From positions 146,089 through 210,088 of the forward strand of contig NZ_PHSU01000005.1 of assembly GCF_002814235.1 (NCBI RefSeq): 64,000 bases of DNA. Reading direction: 5' to 3'. Both the position numbers and the translations under genes were made by a program. The stretch is from Pseudomonas sp. QS1027 (GTDB taxonomy: Bacteria; Pseudomonadota; Gammaproteobacteria; Pseudomonadales; Pseudomonadaceae). A model generated the notes under the pieces. The model saw nothing but the letters and a program-made list of their open reading frames with translations. It did not search any database and had not been told where the DNA came from. This document shows, piece by piece, positions 28,938 through 39,177 of this stretch; the first letter of the stretch is position 1, and each line of letters starts with the position of its first letter.

Positions 28938-31241
28938 TCAGCGCGGCACCACCGGCTTGCGGGCCGGCTTGTTGCCTTTGCCCTTGGCCGCGTCGGCACG
29001 CTCCTTGGCGGCCTGCTTGTTACGGGCAAACGCGGCGGCCTTGGCCTGTTCGCGTTTGTCCCAGGCGTTGCCGCCATCGCTGGCACGGGGCGGCAGGCCG
29101 GTGTGCTGGGTGAGTATCTTGGTGGTCGTGTCCTTCGCCACCTTATGGCTGCCGGCCGGCGTCGAGTTCTTCCGACGCGCGCTCTGGTAGCTGTCGGTCG
29201 CCGGCTGGTGCAGCGGGATCAACTGGTCCTTGCCCGGCCCGATCAGGTCGCCACGGCCCATACGCTGCAAGGCCTCGCGCAACATCGGCCAGCCCTTCGG
29301 ATCGTGGTAGCGCAGGAACGCCTTGTGCAACCGGCGCTGCTCCTCGCTCTTGACGATGGTCACCGCGTCGCTCTTGTAGGTGACCTTGCGCAGCGGGTTC
29401 TTGCCCGAGTGGTACATGGCCGTGGCGGTGGCCATCGGCGACGGATAGAACGCCTGCACCTGGTCGGCCCGGAAGCCGTTGCCCTTGAGCCACAGCGCCA
29501 GGTTCATCATGTCTTCGTCGGTGGTGCCCGGGTGCGCGGCAATGAAGTACGGAATCAGGTACTGCTCTTTCCCGGCTTCCTTGGAGTACTTCTCGAACAT
29601 GCGCTTGAACTTGTCATAGCTGCCGATGCCCGGCTTCATCATCTGGTTGAGCGGACCTTCCTCGGTATGCTCCGGGGCGATCTTCAGGTAGCCGCCGACG
29701 TGGTGGGTCACCAGCTCCTTGACGTACTCCGGCGACTCGACCGCAAGGTCGTAACGCAGGCCGGAAGCGATCAGGATCTTCTTCACACCCGGCAAGGCGC
29801 GAGCGCTGCGATACAACTGGATCAACGACGAGTGATCGGTGTTCAGGTTCGGGCAGATGCCAGGGAACACGCACGACGGCTTGCGGCACGCGGATTCGAT
29901 TTCCGGGCTCTTGCAGGCGATGCGGTACATGTTCGCGGTCGGGCCGCCGAGGTCGGAAATCACCCCGGTAAAGCCCGGCACCTTGTCGCGGATCTCTTCG
30001 ATCTCGCGAATGATCGACTCTTCGGAACGGTTCTGGATGATCCGCCCTTCGTGCTCGGTGATGGAGCAGAACGTACAGCCGCCGAAGCAACCGCGCATGA
30101 TGTTCACCGAGAAACGGATCATGTCGTAGGCCGGGATCTTCTCCTTGCCATACGCCGGGTGCGGGATGCGCTGATAAGGCATGCCGAACACGTAGTCCAT
30201 TTCCTCAGTAGTCATCGGAATGGGTGGTGGGTTGAACCAGACGTCTACATCGCCATGCTTCTGCACCAGCGCACGGGCGTTACCCGGGTTGGTTTCCAGG
30301 TGCAGCACGCGGTTGGCGTGGGCATAGAGCACCGCGTCGCCACGGACCTTTTCCACCGACGGCAGGCGGATCACGGTCTTGTCGCGGGTCATGCGCGGGC
30401 TGGCCAGGATCTGCACGACCTTGGCTTCCTGCGGATCTTCAACCGGCCCCTTTTCCTGCTCGATGGCGCAGGCCTGGGTGTCCTGGGTATTCACATACGG
30501 GTTGATGATCTTGTCGACCTTGCCCGGCCGGTCGATCCGCGTGGAGTCGACTTCGTACCAGCCCGCCGGCGTGTCACGACGAATGAACGCGGTGCCGCGC
30601 ACATCGGTGATGTCTTCGATCTTGTGGCCGTAGGACAGGCGCTGGGCGACTTCGACAATCGCTCGCTCGGCGTTGCCGTAGAGCAGGATGTCGGCGCTGG
30701 CGTCGATCAGGATCGAGTTGCGCACGCGGTCCTGCCAGTAGTCGTAGTGGGCGATCCGACGCAGCGAGGCCTCGATGCCGCCAAGGACGATCGGCACATG
30801 CTTGTAGGCTTCCTTGCAGCGCTGGCTGTAGACCAGGCTGGCGCGGTCCGGACGCTTGCCGGCCATGCCACCTGGCGTATAGGCGTCGTCGGAGCGGATT
30901 TTCTTGTCGGCGGTGTAGCGGTTGATCATCGAGTCCATGTTGCCGGCCGCGACCCCGAAGAACAGGTTCGGCTCGCCGAGCTTCATGAAGTCGTCCTTGG
31001 ACTGCCAGTTCGGCTGGGCAATGATCCCGACGCGGAAGCCCTGGGACTCCAGCAGCCGGCCGATGATCGCCATGCCGAAGGACGGATGGTCAACGTAGGC
31101 GTCACCGGTGACGATGATGATGTCGCAGGAATCCCAGCCAAGCTGATCCATCTCTTCCCGGCTCATGGGCAGGAAGGGCGCGGGCCCGAAACATTCGGCC
31201 CAGTACTTGGGATAGTCAAATAACGGCTTGGCTGCTTGCAT
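28938..31241 (-). CDS. ygiQ: YgiQ family radical SAM protein (UPF0313)
   Basis: 767 aa. The radical SAM cluster motif is in [18 protein letters not shown] (Cys-x3-Cys-x2-Cys), about residue 370, preceded by a B12-binding-like N-terminal domain ([20 protein letters not shown]). [16 protein letters not shown] and [16 protein letters not shown] follow, and the C-terminus is a Lys/Ala-rich disordered tail, all typical of YgiQ. The substrate is unknown. Start chosen at [14 protein letters not shown], the conserved N-terminus; the longer frame has no ribosome site. Convergent with the AlbA gene and divergent from the giant-protein pair. Confidence 0.93.
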   Translation of the reverse strand: MQAAKPLFDYPKYWAECFGPAPFLPMSREEMDQLGWDSCDIIIVTGDAYVDHPSFGMAIIGRLLESQGFRVGIIAQPNWQSKDDFMKLGEPNLFFGVAAGNMDSMINRYTADKKIRSDDAYTPGGMAGKRPDRASLVYSQRCKEAYKHVPIVLGGIEASLRRIAHYDYWQDRVRNSILIDASADILLYGNAERAIVEVAQRLSYGHKIEDITDVRGTAFIRRDTPAGWYEVDSTRIDRPGKVDKIINPYVNTQDTQACAIEQEKGPVEDPQEAKVVQILASPRMTRDKTVIRLPSVEKVRGDAVLYAHANRVLHLETNPGNARALVQKHGDVDVWFNPPPIPMTTEEMDYVFGMPYQRIPHPAYGKEKIPAYDMIRFSVNIMRGCFGGCTFCSITEHEGRIIQNRSEESIIREIEEIRDKVPGFTGVISDLGGPTANMYRIACKSPEIESACRKPSCVFPGICPNLNTDHSSLIQLYRSARALPGVKKILIASGLRYDLAVESPEYVKELVTHHVGGYLKIAPEHTEEGPLNQMMKPGIGSYDKFKRMFEKYSKEAGKEQYLIPYFIAAHPGTTDEDMMNLALWLKGNGFRADQVQAFYPSPMATATAMYHSGKNPLRKVTYKSDAVTIVKSEEQRRLHKAFLRYHDPKGWPMLREALQRMGRGDLIGPGKDQLIPLHQPATDSYQSARRKNSTPAGSHKVAKDTTTKILTQHTGLPPRASDGGNAWDKREQAKAAAFARNKQAAKERADAAKGKGNKPARKPVVPR

Positions 31242-31429
31242 GGCGATGACCGGTGTCGAGATGAAAATTCGCGGGCGCGGAATATAGCACAAATTTTGAT
31301 CAAGTCCGACGATAACCGTCGGGTTTTACCCGCGCCCATCCGCCGGGCGCCCGCCGACAACTATCTAGTGCAGCCATACAACCGCCTTGTCGTTAGCTGG
31401 GACTTCAAAAAACCGGCAAGGCTACCGTC

Positions 31430-34400
31430 ATGACTCCATCCTCTCCCCCGATCCCGAACGAGCAGTCGCATTTCGAGGTGATTAAAAATCATTTGCCAAC
31501 ATGGCTGCTCGAGGCCCCCCGCGAACAACGCGAAGCCTTGCGCCAGAGCATGCTAGCCAGCTGCAATTCCCGGCATGAAGTCAGGCAGATGATGGCAACA
31601 CTGCAATCGCCCGCGCAATTCGTCAAACCGTTGCTGGAGCACGCCATCACCGTCAATTTCCAACTCACCCTGGATGTCGAGCAGGCGACTTTCGTTCACG
31701 AACATAAAAACGACTATTTCTTCGGATTGATATCGGTCCAGGGCACGACCACCGAGCAAACACTGCTGTCCGCGGCCCTGCACAATTTCGACGAATCGCT
31801 GACCAGCGCCGAGGCCTTCGGTGCCAGCTCGGGGATTTACCTGACACCAGGGGCCCGAGACGGCAAAACCCCGATCAAACCCGAGGAGTTCGCCCTGGTC
31901 TGTCGCAACCTGGACTTCGGCAGCCTGTATCAGATTCACCTGCGCTCCATTCTCGCGGTACCCACCCAACCCGAGGGTGCTGTCGACGGCACCACCCAGG
32001 ATGCCCTGATCAAAAGTTACAAGGACGCCTTCGCCGTAGCGATACACCTGGCCATCCTCCAACAAGAGATCTCGATAGCCTCCCACCGGGTGCTGCTCGA
32101 CGTACTGAACGATCGTTATGTTGTCCGCTATGGCACCCGACCCTGCTCGCAGCTCGAGTTCCTCGGCATGGACGTCAGCGAGGTGCTGGTGATCGGCCTG
32201 GACGCCGAAGACGGGACAAGTCCGTGCATCGTCTACATACCCCAGGACCCGATCCTCCCCCTGGCACGCTACGGTTCAATCAAGGATTTTGAAGACGAAT
32301 TGAACCGCAGGCTGCTGTCGCCCGGCTACCGGCAGTTCTTTTCACGATTCCTCCCGGTCAGTCATCAGGGAAAACTGCTCGACCAGATGATCAGACGGGC
32401 CCTGCGGCAAAAATGGGCGCCGAAGACCGGTCCCCTTCCTTGGCCCAATCCTGTGTTTCTCGCGCTGCACCCGATCAAAGGCAACGTATTCAAAAGCCTG
32501 CGCGACCAGCGCGTGCGACAGATCGAGCGACACGGGCGGGAGGTTGTGGTCCCCACCGCGGATATCGATACCCAAGCCCGCCAAGAACTGCGGGAGGCCT
32601 ACGCAAAGGCCGGCCTCAGTGCCTTGCTCCTCGCGGCATCGTTCATCCCCGTGATAGGCGACGTCCTGCTGATCTTCACGGGGGCACAACTGATCAAGGA
32701 GGCCTATCAAGGATTCGACGCCTGGAGGCGCGACGAAAAAGTTGAAGCACTCAACTACCTGATGGACGTCGCCGAACAGGTCGCGTTCATGGGCGCAAGC
32801 GCGGGCGCCGTCAAGGCCGGGCGTTTCGTCAACTCGCTGCTGCCTGTCAAGCTGTCGTCCAACCGCCTTGCCTTGTGGAAAGCCGACCTGAGCCCCTATC
32901 GCCAGTCCCTTGAACTCCCTGAAACGCTGCTCCCCGATGAACAGGGCCTGTACCACTATCAAGGCAAGCACTACCTGTCGCTGGACGAACAACTCTATGA
33001 GGTCGGCACTGTCGGGGCCCCGCCCGAGTGGTCCATTCGACATCCCGAGGACCCATGGGCGTATTCACCCCCCTTGCTGCAAAACGGCAGCGGGGCCTGG
33101 CGTACCCTGCATGAACAACCACAAGACTGGAGCGACTTGAAACGGCTCAGGCGATTGGGGCCGCTGGCAGCTGGCACCCCACCCGAAGATCTGGCGCCGA
33201 TCCTGCACGCCAGCGCAAGCGATTCGCAGCTGTTGCTTGAACTTCATCGCGAGAATCAATCGCCGCCGGCACAATTGATCGATACCTTGAAACGCTTCCA
33301 GCTCGACAGGCAAATCCAGCATCAGCGACTGCTGGGAAGCCCCCCGGACCACGACGGCGCAGCCCCTGCCCTTGCCGCCGACCCACACACATCGGCACGC
33401 TTCGAAGACCTTTATCAAAAGAGCGAACACGTCGAAGGCCCGTTGCCCGAGCAGATCCGACAGGACTTTCCGGACCTGCCCAAAAGCTATGTACAAGCCA
33501 TGGCGAAATCCATCAACCCTGCTGAATCGCAGCAGATCCTGAACCAGAAAAGCTTGCTGCCCTACCTGAAAGACGAAGCCGAACTGTCAATGAAGAACGT
33601 GGATACCGCCCGAATCCATGAAGGCCTTTATCTGCACACGACACTCAATCCAGCCTCGGACCAACTGGTATTCCAGACGCTTGAAGCACTGCCGGGCTGG
33701 TCGGGCAACGTTCGCCTGGAACTGTATGCGGACACGCTGGCCGGCCAGCCTATCGCCAGTGTCGGGAACGACACCGCAACGACCGTCAGGCGCCTGCTCC
33801 GTGAAGGCTCGGGCTATCAGGTCTACGCGGCCGATGGTGAGCAAATCCTGGCGCCGAGTGATCTCTACTCGGCCATCGGGCAAGCCCTGCCCGCAGTCGA
33901 ACTCGACAACCTGGGCCTCAGCGGCCCGAATCGAAACAGCGCGCTCAAGCAGTCGCTGATTCACACAATTACCCAACTGAGCGCTTCACCACCGCTCGTA
34001 CGCCGGATTCCTCCTGCCCCGACCTCGCTGCCCTACAGGACCGGCCTCGCACTGGATACTCACTTCGCGCTGGAAACACCACCGGGCAACCTGGAGACGG
34101 TGGGCGATGGCCTGTATCGGGGGGCCCTTTCCCGACACTACATCCAGGAAGAAGAGCGCTATTACCAGGTCGAGTCTTCAGATCTTGGCTGGAAACTGAT
34201 CGACGCCCGCAGCCCTTTCCGCTGTTATCGCCCGGTGCTACAGCGCCGGGACGGGCACTGGGAAATCAACACCGGCATCGGTTTGAAAGGCGGTGCTCCG
34301 GGGCTGGGAAACAGCAAGATCCAGCTGGTGGAAAGTGAAACGACCATGGTGTCGGCGCTTGAATACGTCAAGCCCGAGCCCTTCACCCGCGAAGACCTGC

Positions 34401-35179
34401 AGCGCATGAAAGCCATCAAATCCTATCAGCGCCAGCCCAACCGGATGGGCGAGTATGACCGGGTGAACAATGGTCGCTATCCATTGCGGGACTTGTCAGG
34501 CAATCCGCTGCGCATCAGAAAGATCCAACGCATGAGTGAGATCAACGACTCGGGAGTCCGTTACCCGGCCAAGGAAATCCTGCCGTACTTGAAATGGGAG
34601 AACCATGAAGAGGTCGCCAAGCTCTACGAGGAGAAGCTGCTGCTGCGGGAGTTCACCGCCGAGGACGCCAAGTTCCCCCAGGAAACAAGCATGATCGGCC
34701 AAGCCATGGTCGTTGCCAGAAAACCGTTGAAAGCCGGGGAGGCCATCGGTGTGTATGGCGGTAACTTCATCCCATTCCACGTCAGCAATGCCCGCCGGGA
34801 TCCGTTCGTGATCGATGTTATGCCCGGCCCCCTCCCCACCAGGCCGACATGGGATCGGCTGGTGCTGACGGGGGACAACATCATTTCGCGAATCAATTCC
34901 ATTTTCGAATACGAGGGACGCCTCCCGGTCCGGCAAGCCAGCAGCGGCTACAACGTCGAAGGGGCAACGTTTCCCGTCGATGTAGAAATCGCCGAGGGAC
35001 GTCTGGAGCCGTTCCTCCTGAGCGGTTTTTTTACCACCCGGGACATTCCCGCCGATGAAGAGCTGCGCTGGAATTACGGTTATACCGAAGCGGGAATTCG
35101 CATCACCTTCGCCGAACCCGAGACGCTCCTGGAAACCGTCACGCCAGCACCCGGCCAGTTGCCGGCAATCCGAGAGTGA
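31430..35179 (+). CDS. Giant dermonecrotic-toxin-like protein with C-terminal SET-like domain, paralogue 1
   Basis: 1249 aa, no signal peptide. The N-terminus (LPTWLLEAPREQREALRQSM, then ~330 residues) resembles the DUF6543 / dermonecrotic-toxin N-terminal region of large Pseudomonas proteins. Residues 396-425 are hydrophobic (LSALLLAASFIPVIGDVLLI). Around 731-830 is a module EGLYL...LEALPGW...RLELYAD. From 1009 (YDRVNNGRYPLRDL) a C-terminal region carries SET landmarks: GEAIGVYGG 1103-1111 (SET-N), GDNIISRINS 1148-1157 (RFINHS-like, Asn1156) and TTRDIPADEELRWNYGYT 1202-1219 with Tyr1216. A lysine methyltransferase effector is suggested. Start follows aagg at 8-11 nt. Confidence 0.75.
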   Translation: MTPSSPPIPNEQSHFEVIKNHLPTWLLEAPREQREALRQSMLASCNSRHEVRQMMATLQSPAQFVKPLLEHAITVNFQLTLDVEQATFVHEHKNDYFFGLISVQGTTTEQTLLSAALHNFDESLTSAEAFGASSGIYLTPGARDGKTPIKPEEFALVCRNLDFGSLYQIHLRSILAVPTQPEGAVDGTTQDALIKSYKDAFAVAIHLAILQQEISIASHRVLLDVLNDRYVVRYGTRPCSQLEFLGMDVSEVLVIGLDAEDGTSPCIVYIPQDPILPLARYGSIKDFEDELNRRLLSPGYRQFFSRFLPVSHQGKLLDQMIRRALRQKWAPKTGPLPWPNPVFLALHPIKGNVFKSLRDQRVRQIERHGREVVVPTADIDTQARQELREAYAKAGLSALLLAASFIPVIGDVLLIFTGAQLIKEAYQGFDAWRRDEKVEALNYLMDVAEQVAFMGASAGAVKAGRFVNSLLPVKLSSNRLALWKADLSPYRQSLELPETLLPDEQGLYHYQGKHYLSLDEQLYEVGTVGAPPEWSIRHPEDPWAYSPPLLQNGSGAWRTLHEQPQDWSDLKRLRRLGPLAAGTPPEDLAPILHASASDSQLLLELHRENQSPPAQLIDTLKRFQLDRQIQHQRLLGSPPDHDGAAPALAADPHTSARFEDLYQKSEHVEGPLPEQIRQDFPDLPKSYVQAMAKSINPAESQQILNQKSLLPYLKDEAELSMKNVDTARIHEGLYLHTTLNPASDQLVFQTLEALPGWSGNVRLELYADTLAGQPIASVGNDTATTVRRLLREGSGYQVYAADGEQILAPSDLYSAIGQALPAVELDNLGLSGPNRNSALKQSLIHTITQLSASPPLVRRIPPAPTSLPYRTGLALDTHFALETPPGNLETVGDGLYRGALSRHYIQEEERYYQVESSDLGWKLIDARSPFRCYRPVLQRRDGHWEINTGIGLKGGAPGLGNSKIQLVESETTMVSALEYVKPEPFTREDLQRMKAIKSYQRQPNRMGEYDRVNNGRYPLRDLSGNPLRIRKIQRMSEINDSGVRYPAKEILPYLKWENHEEVAKLYEEKLLLREFTAEDAKFPQETSMIGQAMVVARKPLKAGEAIGVYGGNFIPFHVSNARRDPFVIDVMPGPLPTRPTWDRLVLTGDNIISRINSIFEYEGRLPVRQASSGYNVEGATFPVDVEIAEGRLEPFLLSGFFTTRDIPADEELRWNYGYTEAGIRITFAEPETLLETVTPAPGQLPAIRE

Positions 35180-35186
35180 GCCCGCC

Positions 35187-38100
35187 ATGCACACGACATC
35201 CGAAGAAAACGATCACAGTACGCTGCCCCACTACCGACTCATCAGGTCCCGCCTGCCGGCCTGGCTGAAAAACGCGACCGCCGAACAATACGCCAGCCTG
35301 CGCTCGGCCATGCTGGAAAACAATGCATCCAGGCTCCTTGTCAGGAACATACTGAGCCCACTCAAAAGCCTGGAGATCTTTGCCGAGCCCATTCTGGAAC
35401 TTGGCATAAGCCCACTCTCCCGCGATCTCACCGACATGCAGGTCGCCACCCTGGCCAAACGCTGGAAAAAGGACAGCTTTCTGGGTATCCCCATCTACGA
35501 CGCCAGTCCCGAACACTCATTGCTGGAAGCCGCGCTTTACAATTTCGAAGAATGGGAAACCCACGACGACGCTTTCGGCAGTGGATCGGCCATCTACCCC
35601 TCAGGAAAAGCAGCAGGCCTGAAAAGCAGCCTCACCCCCAAGACGTTTGCCCGGTTCTGCCGCCATCTCGACCTCGGGTTGAAATACCACCATCACCTCA
35701 AGCAGATACTGGAGCTGGACCGCCCAGCCGACGAGATCATCCTCTTCGATAACAAGCGCGAGCATTTTGTGCACCATGAGTGGAGCCGATTCAACGTCTC
35801 GTTATGGATGGCGTTCATGAAAAACGACATCTCCGACGCGTGTGCGGCCCGCTTGAAATACTTTCTGCTGCCCATCAGAAAAAGAACCGGAAAGCTCCCG
35901 CGCTATCAACAAGTCAAATGGCTCGGCCACACGTTACCCGGAGTCATTCATTTCGCTTCCGATCCGGACGATAACACCGGCCCCTGCACCCTCTACTGTC
36001 CAGGACATCCCAAGTCCGCGCTCAAGGAATATCCGTCGTTTGTCGAGTTTCAAGAGGATTACCTGGAACAAATGCGCTCGGCGGATTTCCGGCAATTGAT
36101 CAGCCGACTCATGCCGATTGACTATCAGGGCAGCCTGTTGACGGCAAAGATCAGCAAAGTCGCCAGCGGACGCTCGCCTGCCCAATTGAGGCGTCTCATC
36201 AGTCTTTCAAGGATTGAAGGCGAGCTGTTCGAAGAGATTCATTGGCAGCGACTGCAACGTCTTGAAAGCGACGTCGGCAGACTGGCGCCCCCCAGCGCAC
36301 AGGCCAATGCCACAACACGCGAACAATTGCTGGATGAATACCACACGGCGCGCCTGGACCTGCTGTTCGGCCTGAAGGACTTCATTCCCCGATTCCGCCA
36401 GACCCTGCTGACACCGCCGGGCAGCCAGCTCGCAGACACGGTCTATCAGGACCTCTTTATCTGGAGCCCCAGGGAAATGAACGCCGGGTTGATCCATTTG
36501 CTGAATGTGGCCAAGACGGCGAAAAACAGCCGGACAGCCACCGTGGTAGAAGGGCTGCCCGAGTTGATCCGTGTCCGTTTTCTGGGCCGCACGCGCCTTT
36601 GGAAGCCTGACCTGACGCCTTATCAATCAGCGATCAAGCCACCCGATGAGCATTGGCAGGCGAACTCACTGGGCTTGTACCCATGGGCGCAGGCTACCGT
36701 CCTGAAACTGGACCGGCAGTATTACAAGGTCGAGCACAATGAAGACACCGACCGCTGGCATATCGTGCTGATCGGTTATCCAAACGTTTACTCGCCGCCC
36801 CTGCGGCACAACGGCGTCGGCGCCTGGCGGACGATCCACGAGAAAGTCTTGACCTGGTCGAAACAGCAGTTGATCGCACGCCTGGGGCCACGCGCCGCCA
36901 GACTGTCCGAATCGCTTGCAAACGCTGCCCTGACGTTCAGCGGCACACACCTTTACACGCTGCGACAAATTCATCACTACAGCCGTCGGACACCGCCCCT
37001 GCTGCTCGATAGCCTCAAGCGCCTGTGGATTTTCCAGGAAATCGAGCACTTCGATCTCGAGCGGGCCAAGGGCAACGTGGTCTCGGAATTATCTCCCAGG
37101 ATCCAGCTATATCTGCTGACCAGACTGCCCGGATGGCCCAGGGACAAAATGCTGGAGGTCTTGCGCACTGGTTCGCAGGGGACTATCCAGTATGGCGCGG
37201 GCGTGAGAATGGCTGGAACGCTGCTCAACGTGGTGCTCGAGGCGCTCGACCAGGAAGAAATCGACTCGTTGCTGGAGAACACTATTGCGCCTCTTGAGCA
37301 ACTGAACCAATTGGCGCTGAATCTGGTGGCCCAGGCGAAACTGAAAAGCCTGGCTCTGCTGGAGCACCTGTATATCGAGACAGAACAACCCGACACAGCG
37401 CCACAACGACGAATACGCCAAGCGCACGCCGAACTCCCCAAAAGTCATCTGGCCGACGCTATTTTCTCATTGGACATACAGGCGCAAGGCGCGCCCGAAA
37501 CAGAGCCGACGCTAAAAAGGGAGATTGAGCGCGCCCTGGAGCAGGTTCGCATTTCACGGGTGTTCGAAGGCCTCTATCCGGGCTGGCCACACGCTCAGCA
37601 AAGTGATCGACTGGCTTTTTCACTACTGGAAACCCTGGAAACCTGGCCGCCGGATATTCGTCTTGAACTGTGGGACCCAGACATCGACACCGCCCTGGAG
37701 GCCATCGGTGAGCACGACAGCCTGACCTACAGGCGCCTGAAGAAAACGGGCGCTTTCTACCAACTTCAAGACCAGCAGGGCAGTACGCTGTCCGACCTGC
37801 AGGACCTGTACACAAGCGTCTGGCTGGCGATGCCGAAACTGACGCAGCAGGCCCTGAACAGCACACTCAATATAAGCCTGGACGAAAGACGCGCGGCGAT
37901 GGACCTGAAACAGGCCGTCTTCAGGAACGCCTCGACATTACGCAGCCAGACGCCGGCCCTGCGCATCCCCAACCATGCACCAGGGCAGCCAGAGCCAAAC
38001 ACCAGCACTCGGGTCCCGGAGAGCTTCGCCGTGCGAGGAACAACAGTGTCGGGGCTGGAGCTGCGCAACGGCGGCATTTACTGGAATCTCCACACCAAGC

Positions 38101-39137
38101 CCCTGGCCGCCCATGCTTACTTGCACTACATCCGCAACGGTGACCGCTACTACCCGGTCAGGCAGGCTCCCGAGGGCTGGCGACTGTTGAACGCCAAGAC
38201 GCCCTACAGCTTTTATCAACCGTTACTGCAACGCAAGACTGACGGTGAGTGGGTGTTGCCTCAAGGCACTGAGCCCCCCGACCTCACACCGGCAGGCAGC
38301 CTGTCGGTCCAGAAACACGGTGCTACGCCGTCCAGCCCGCGCGATGACAAGGCCTTCACGGAAGCTGAACGACAGCGCATGCGCAGCCGAAAATCCTACC
38401 GATCCCATTTGAACTCCCCCCTCACCTACGACCGCGTCGACAACGGGCGCTATCCCTTGCGTGACCTGGACGGGTACCCCATGACCATTCTCGCCATTCA
38501 CTACTCCAAGGCTGAAGGGAGCCGCCAGTCAAAGGCTCGCGCTCAACAAATCGTTCCTTATCTGCAATGGCAAGGCTATGAAAAGGTCGCACAACTCTAC
38601 GAAGACAAGCTGGAAATAGCCCGATTCGAACACGACGACCTGCGCTATGCGCAAGAAGAGCATCTGGTCGGGAGGTTTCTGGTTTCCGCCAGGCACTACC
38701 TGCCCAGAGGTGAAATACTGGGGGTTTATGGCGGCATGCTGATTCCGCTGATCGTCAGCCACCAGCGCCGGGACCCTTTCGCGACCGCGGTCCGGCAGGA
38801 CTCAACGCATGACCTGATCCGCTTTCGCGACGACCGGCCAGAACCGGCCGCCCCCTGCCTGTCCGGCGATAACATCCTGTCGAGAATCAATACGTGCTAC
38901 GAATACCGCAACGGGGTTCCCATTCGACAAGCCGCGACAGGCTACAACGTGGAGTCGGTCGCATTTGCGGTTGACGTCAAGGGCCGTGACGGGCGCATCG
39001 AAAAAAATCGCTACTTCATCACGGCCCTGTTCGCCAGCCAAGCCATCTTCGAGTTCGACGAATTACGCCTGAATCACGGTTACACCTGGGAACAGATTCG
39101 TACGCTGGAGATTTTACCGCGCAGTCATTCGCGCTAA
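35187..39137 (+). CDS. Giant dermonecrotic-toxin-like protein with C-terminal SET-like domain, paralogue 2
   Basis: 1316 aa, 7 bp after paralogue 1 and evidently co-transcribed. The N-terminus (LPAWLKNATAEQYASLRSAM) and middle (RHNGVGAWRTIHE; EGLYPGWPHA...LETW...IRLELWD at 794-890; YDRVDNGRYPLRDLDGYP at 1081) align with paralogue 1, so the pair arose by duplication and diverged. SET-like landmarks are GEILGVYGG 1175-1183, GDNILSRINT to 1236 (Asn1235) and LFASQAIFEFDELRLNHGYT to 1300. Position 1297 is His where paralogue 1 has Tyr1216. The hydrophobic segment after FIP is lost (FIPRFRQTLLT). No secretion signal is seen. Confidence 0.75.
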   Translation: MHTTSEENDHSTLPHYRLIRSRLPAWLKNATAEQYASLRSAMLENNASRLLVRNILSPLKSLEIFAEPILELGISPLSRDLTDMQVATLAKRWKKDSFLGIPIYDASPEHSLLEAALYNFEEWETHDDAFGSGSAIYPSGKAAGLKSSLTPKTFARFCRHLDLGLKYHHHLKQILELDRPADEIILFDNKREHFVHHEWSRFNVSLWMAFMKNDISDACAARLKYFLLPIRKRTGKLPRYQQVKWLGHTLPGVIHFASDPDDNTGPCTLYCPGHPKSALKEYPSFVEFQEDYLEQMRSADFRQLISRLMPIDYQGSLLTAKISKVASGRSPAQLRRLISLSRIEGELFEEIHWQRLQRLESDVGRLAPPSAQANATTREQLLDEYHTARLDLLFGLKDFIPRFRQTLLTPPGSQLADTVYQDLFIWSPREMNAGLIHLLNVAKTAKNSRTATVVEGLPELIRVRFLGRTRLWKPDLTPYQSAIKPPDEHWQANSLGLYPWAQATVLKLDRQYYKVEHNEDTDRWHIVLIGYPNVYSPPLRHNGVGAWRTIHEKVLTWSKQQLIARLGPRAARLSESLANAALTFSGTHLYTLRQIHHYSRRTPPLLLDSLKRLWIFQEIEHFDLERAKGNVVSELSPRIQLYLLTRLPGWPRDKMLEVLRTGSQGTIQYGAGVRMAGTLLNVVLEALDQEEIDSLLENTIAPLEQLNQLALNLVAQAKLKSLALLEHLYIETEQPDTAPQRRIRQAHAELPKSHLADAIFSLDIQAQGAPETEPTLKREIERALEQVRISRVFEGLYPGWPHAQQSDRLAFSLLETLETWPPDIRLELWDPDIDTALEAIGEHDSLTYRRLKKTGAFYQLQDQQGSTLSDLQDLYTSVWLAMPKLTQQALNSTLNISLDERRAAMDLKQAVFRNASTLRSQTPALRIPNHAPGQPEPNTSTRVPESFAVRGTTVSGLELRNGGIYWNLHTKPLAAHAYLHYIRNGDRYYPVRQAPEGWRLLNAKTPYSFYQPLLQRKTDGEWVLPQGTEPPDLTPAGSLSVQKHGATPSSPRDDKAFTEAERQRMRSRKSYRSHLNSPLTYDRVDNGRYPLRDLDGYPMTILAIHYSKAEGSRQSKARAQQIVPYLQWQGYEKVAQLYEDKLEIARFEHDDLRYAQEEHLVGRFLVSARHYLPRGEILGVYGGMLIPLIVSHQRRDPFATAVRQDSTHDLIRFRDDRPEPAAPCLSGDNILSRINTCYEYRNGVPIRQAATGYNVESVAFAVDVKGRDGRIEKNRYFITALFASQAIFEFDELRLNHGYTWEQIRTLEILPRSHSR

Positions 39138-39177
39138 AGGGATAACGCCCCCAAGTCCGGCCCTCGGCGTAACGCCC

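Noticed and set aside
29103..31223. 706-codon open frame on the + strand
   Set aside because: It is antisense to ygiQ, has no ribosome site and gives a His/Arg/Val-rich translation typical of a shadow frame in high-GC DNA.
31306..31327. Terminator upstream of the giant-protein pair (ccgacg-ataac-cgtcgg then gtttta)
   Set aside because: The stem is only 6 bp and lies in a divergent promoter region, where a terminator reading toward the pair has no clear purpose; left unannotated.
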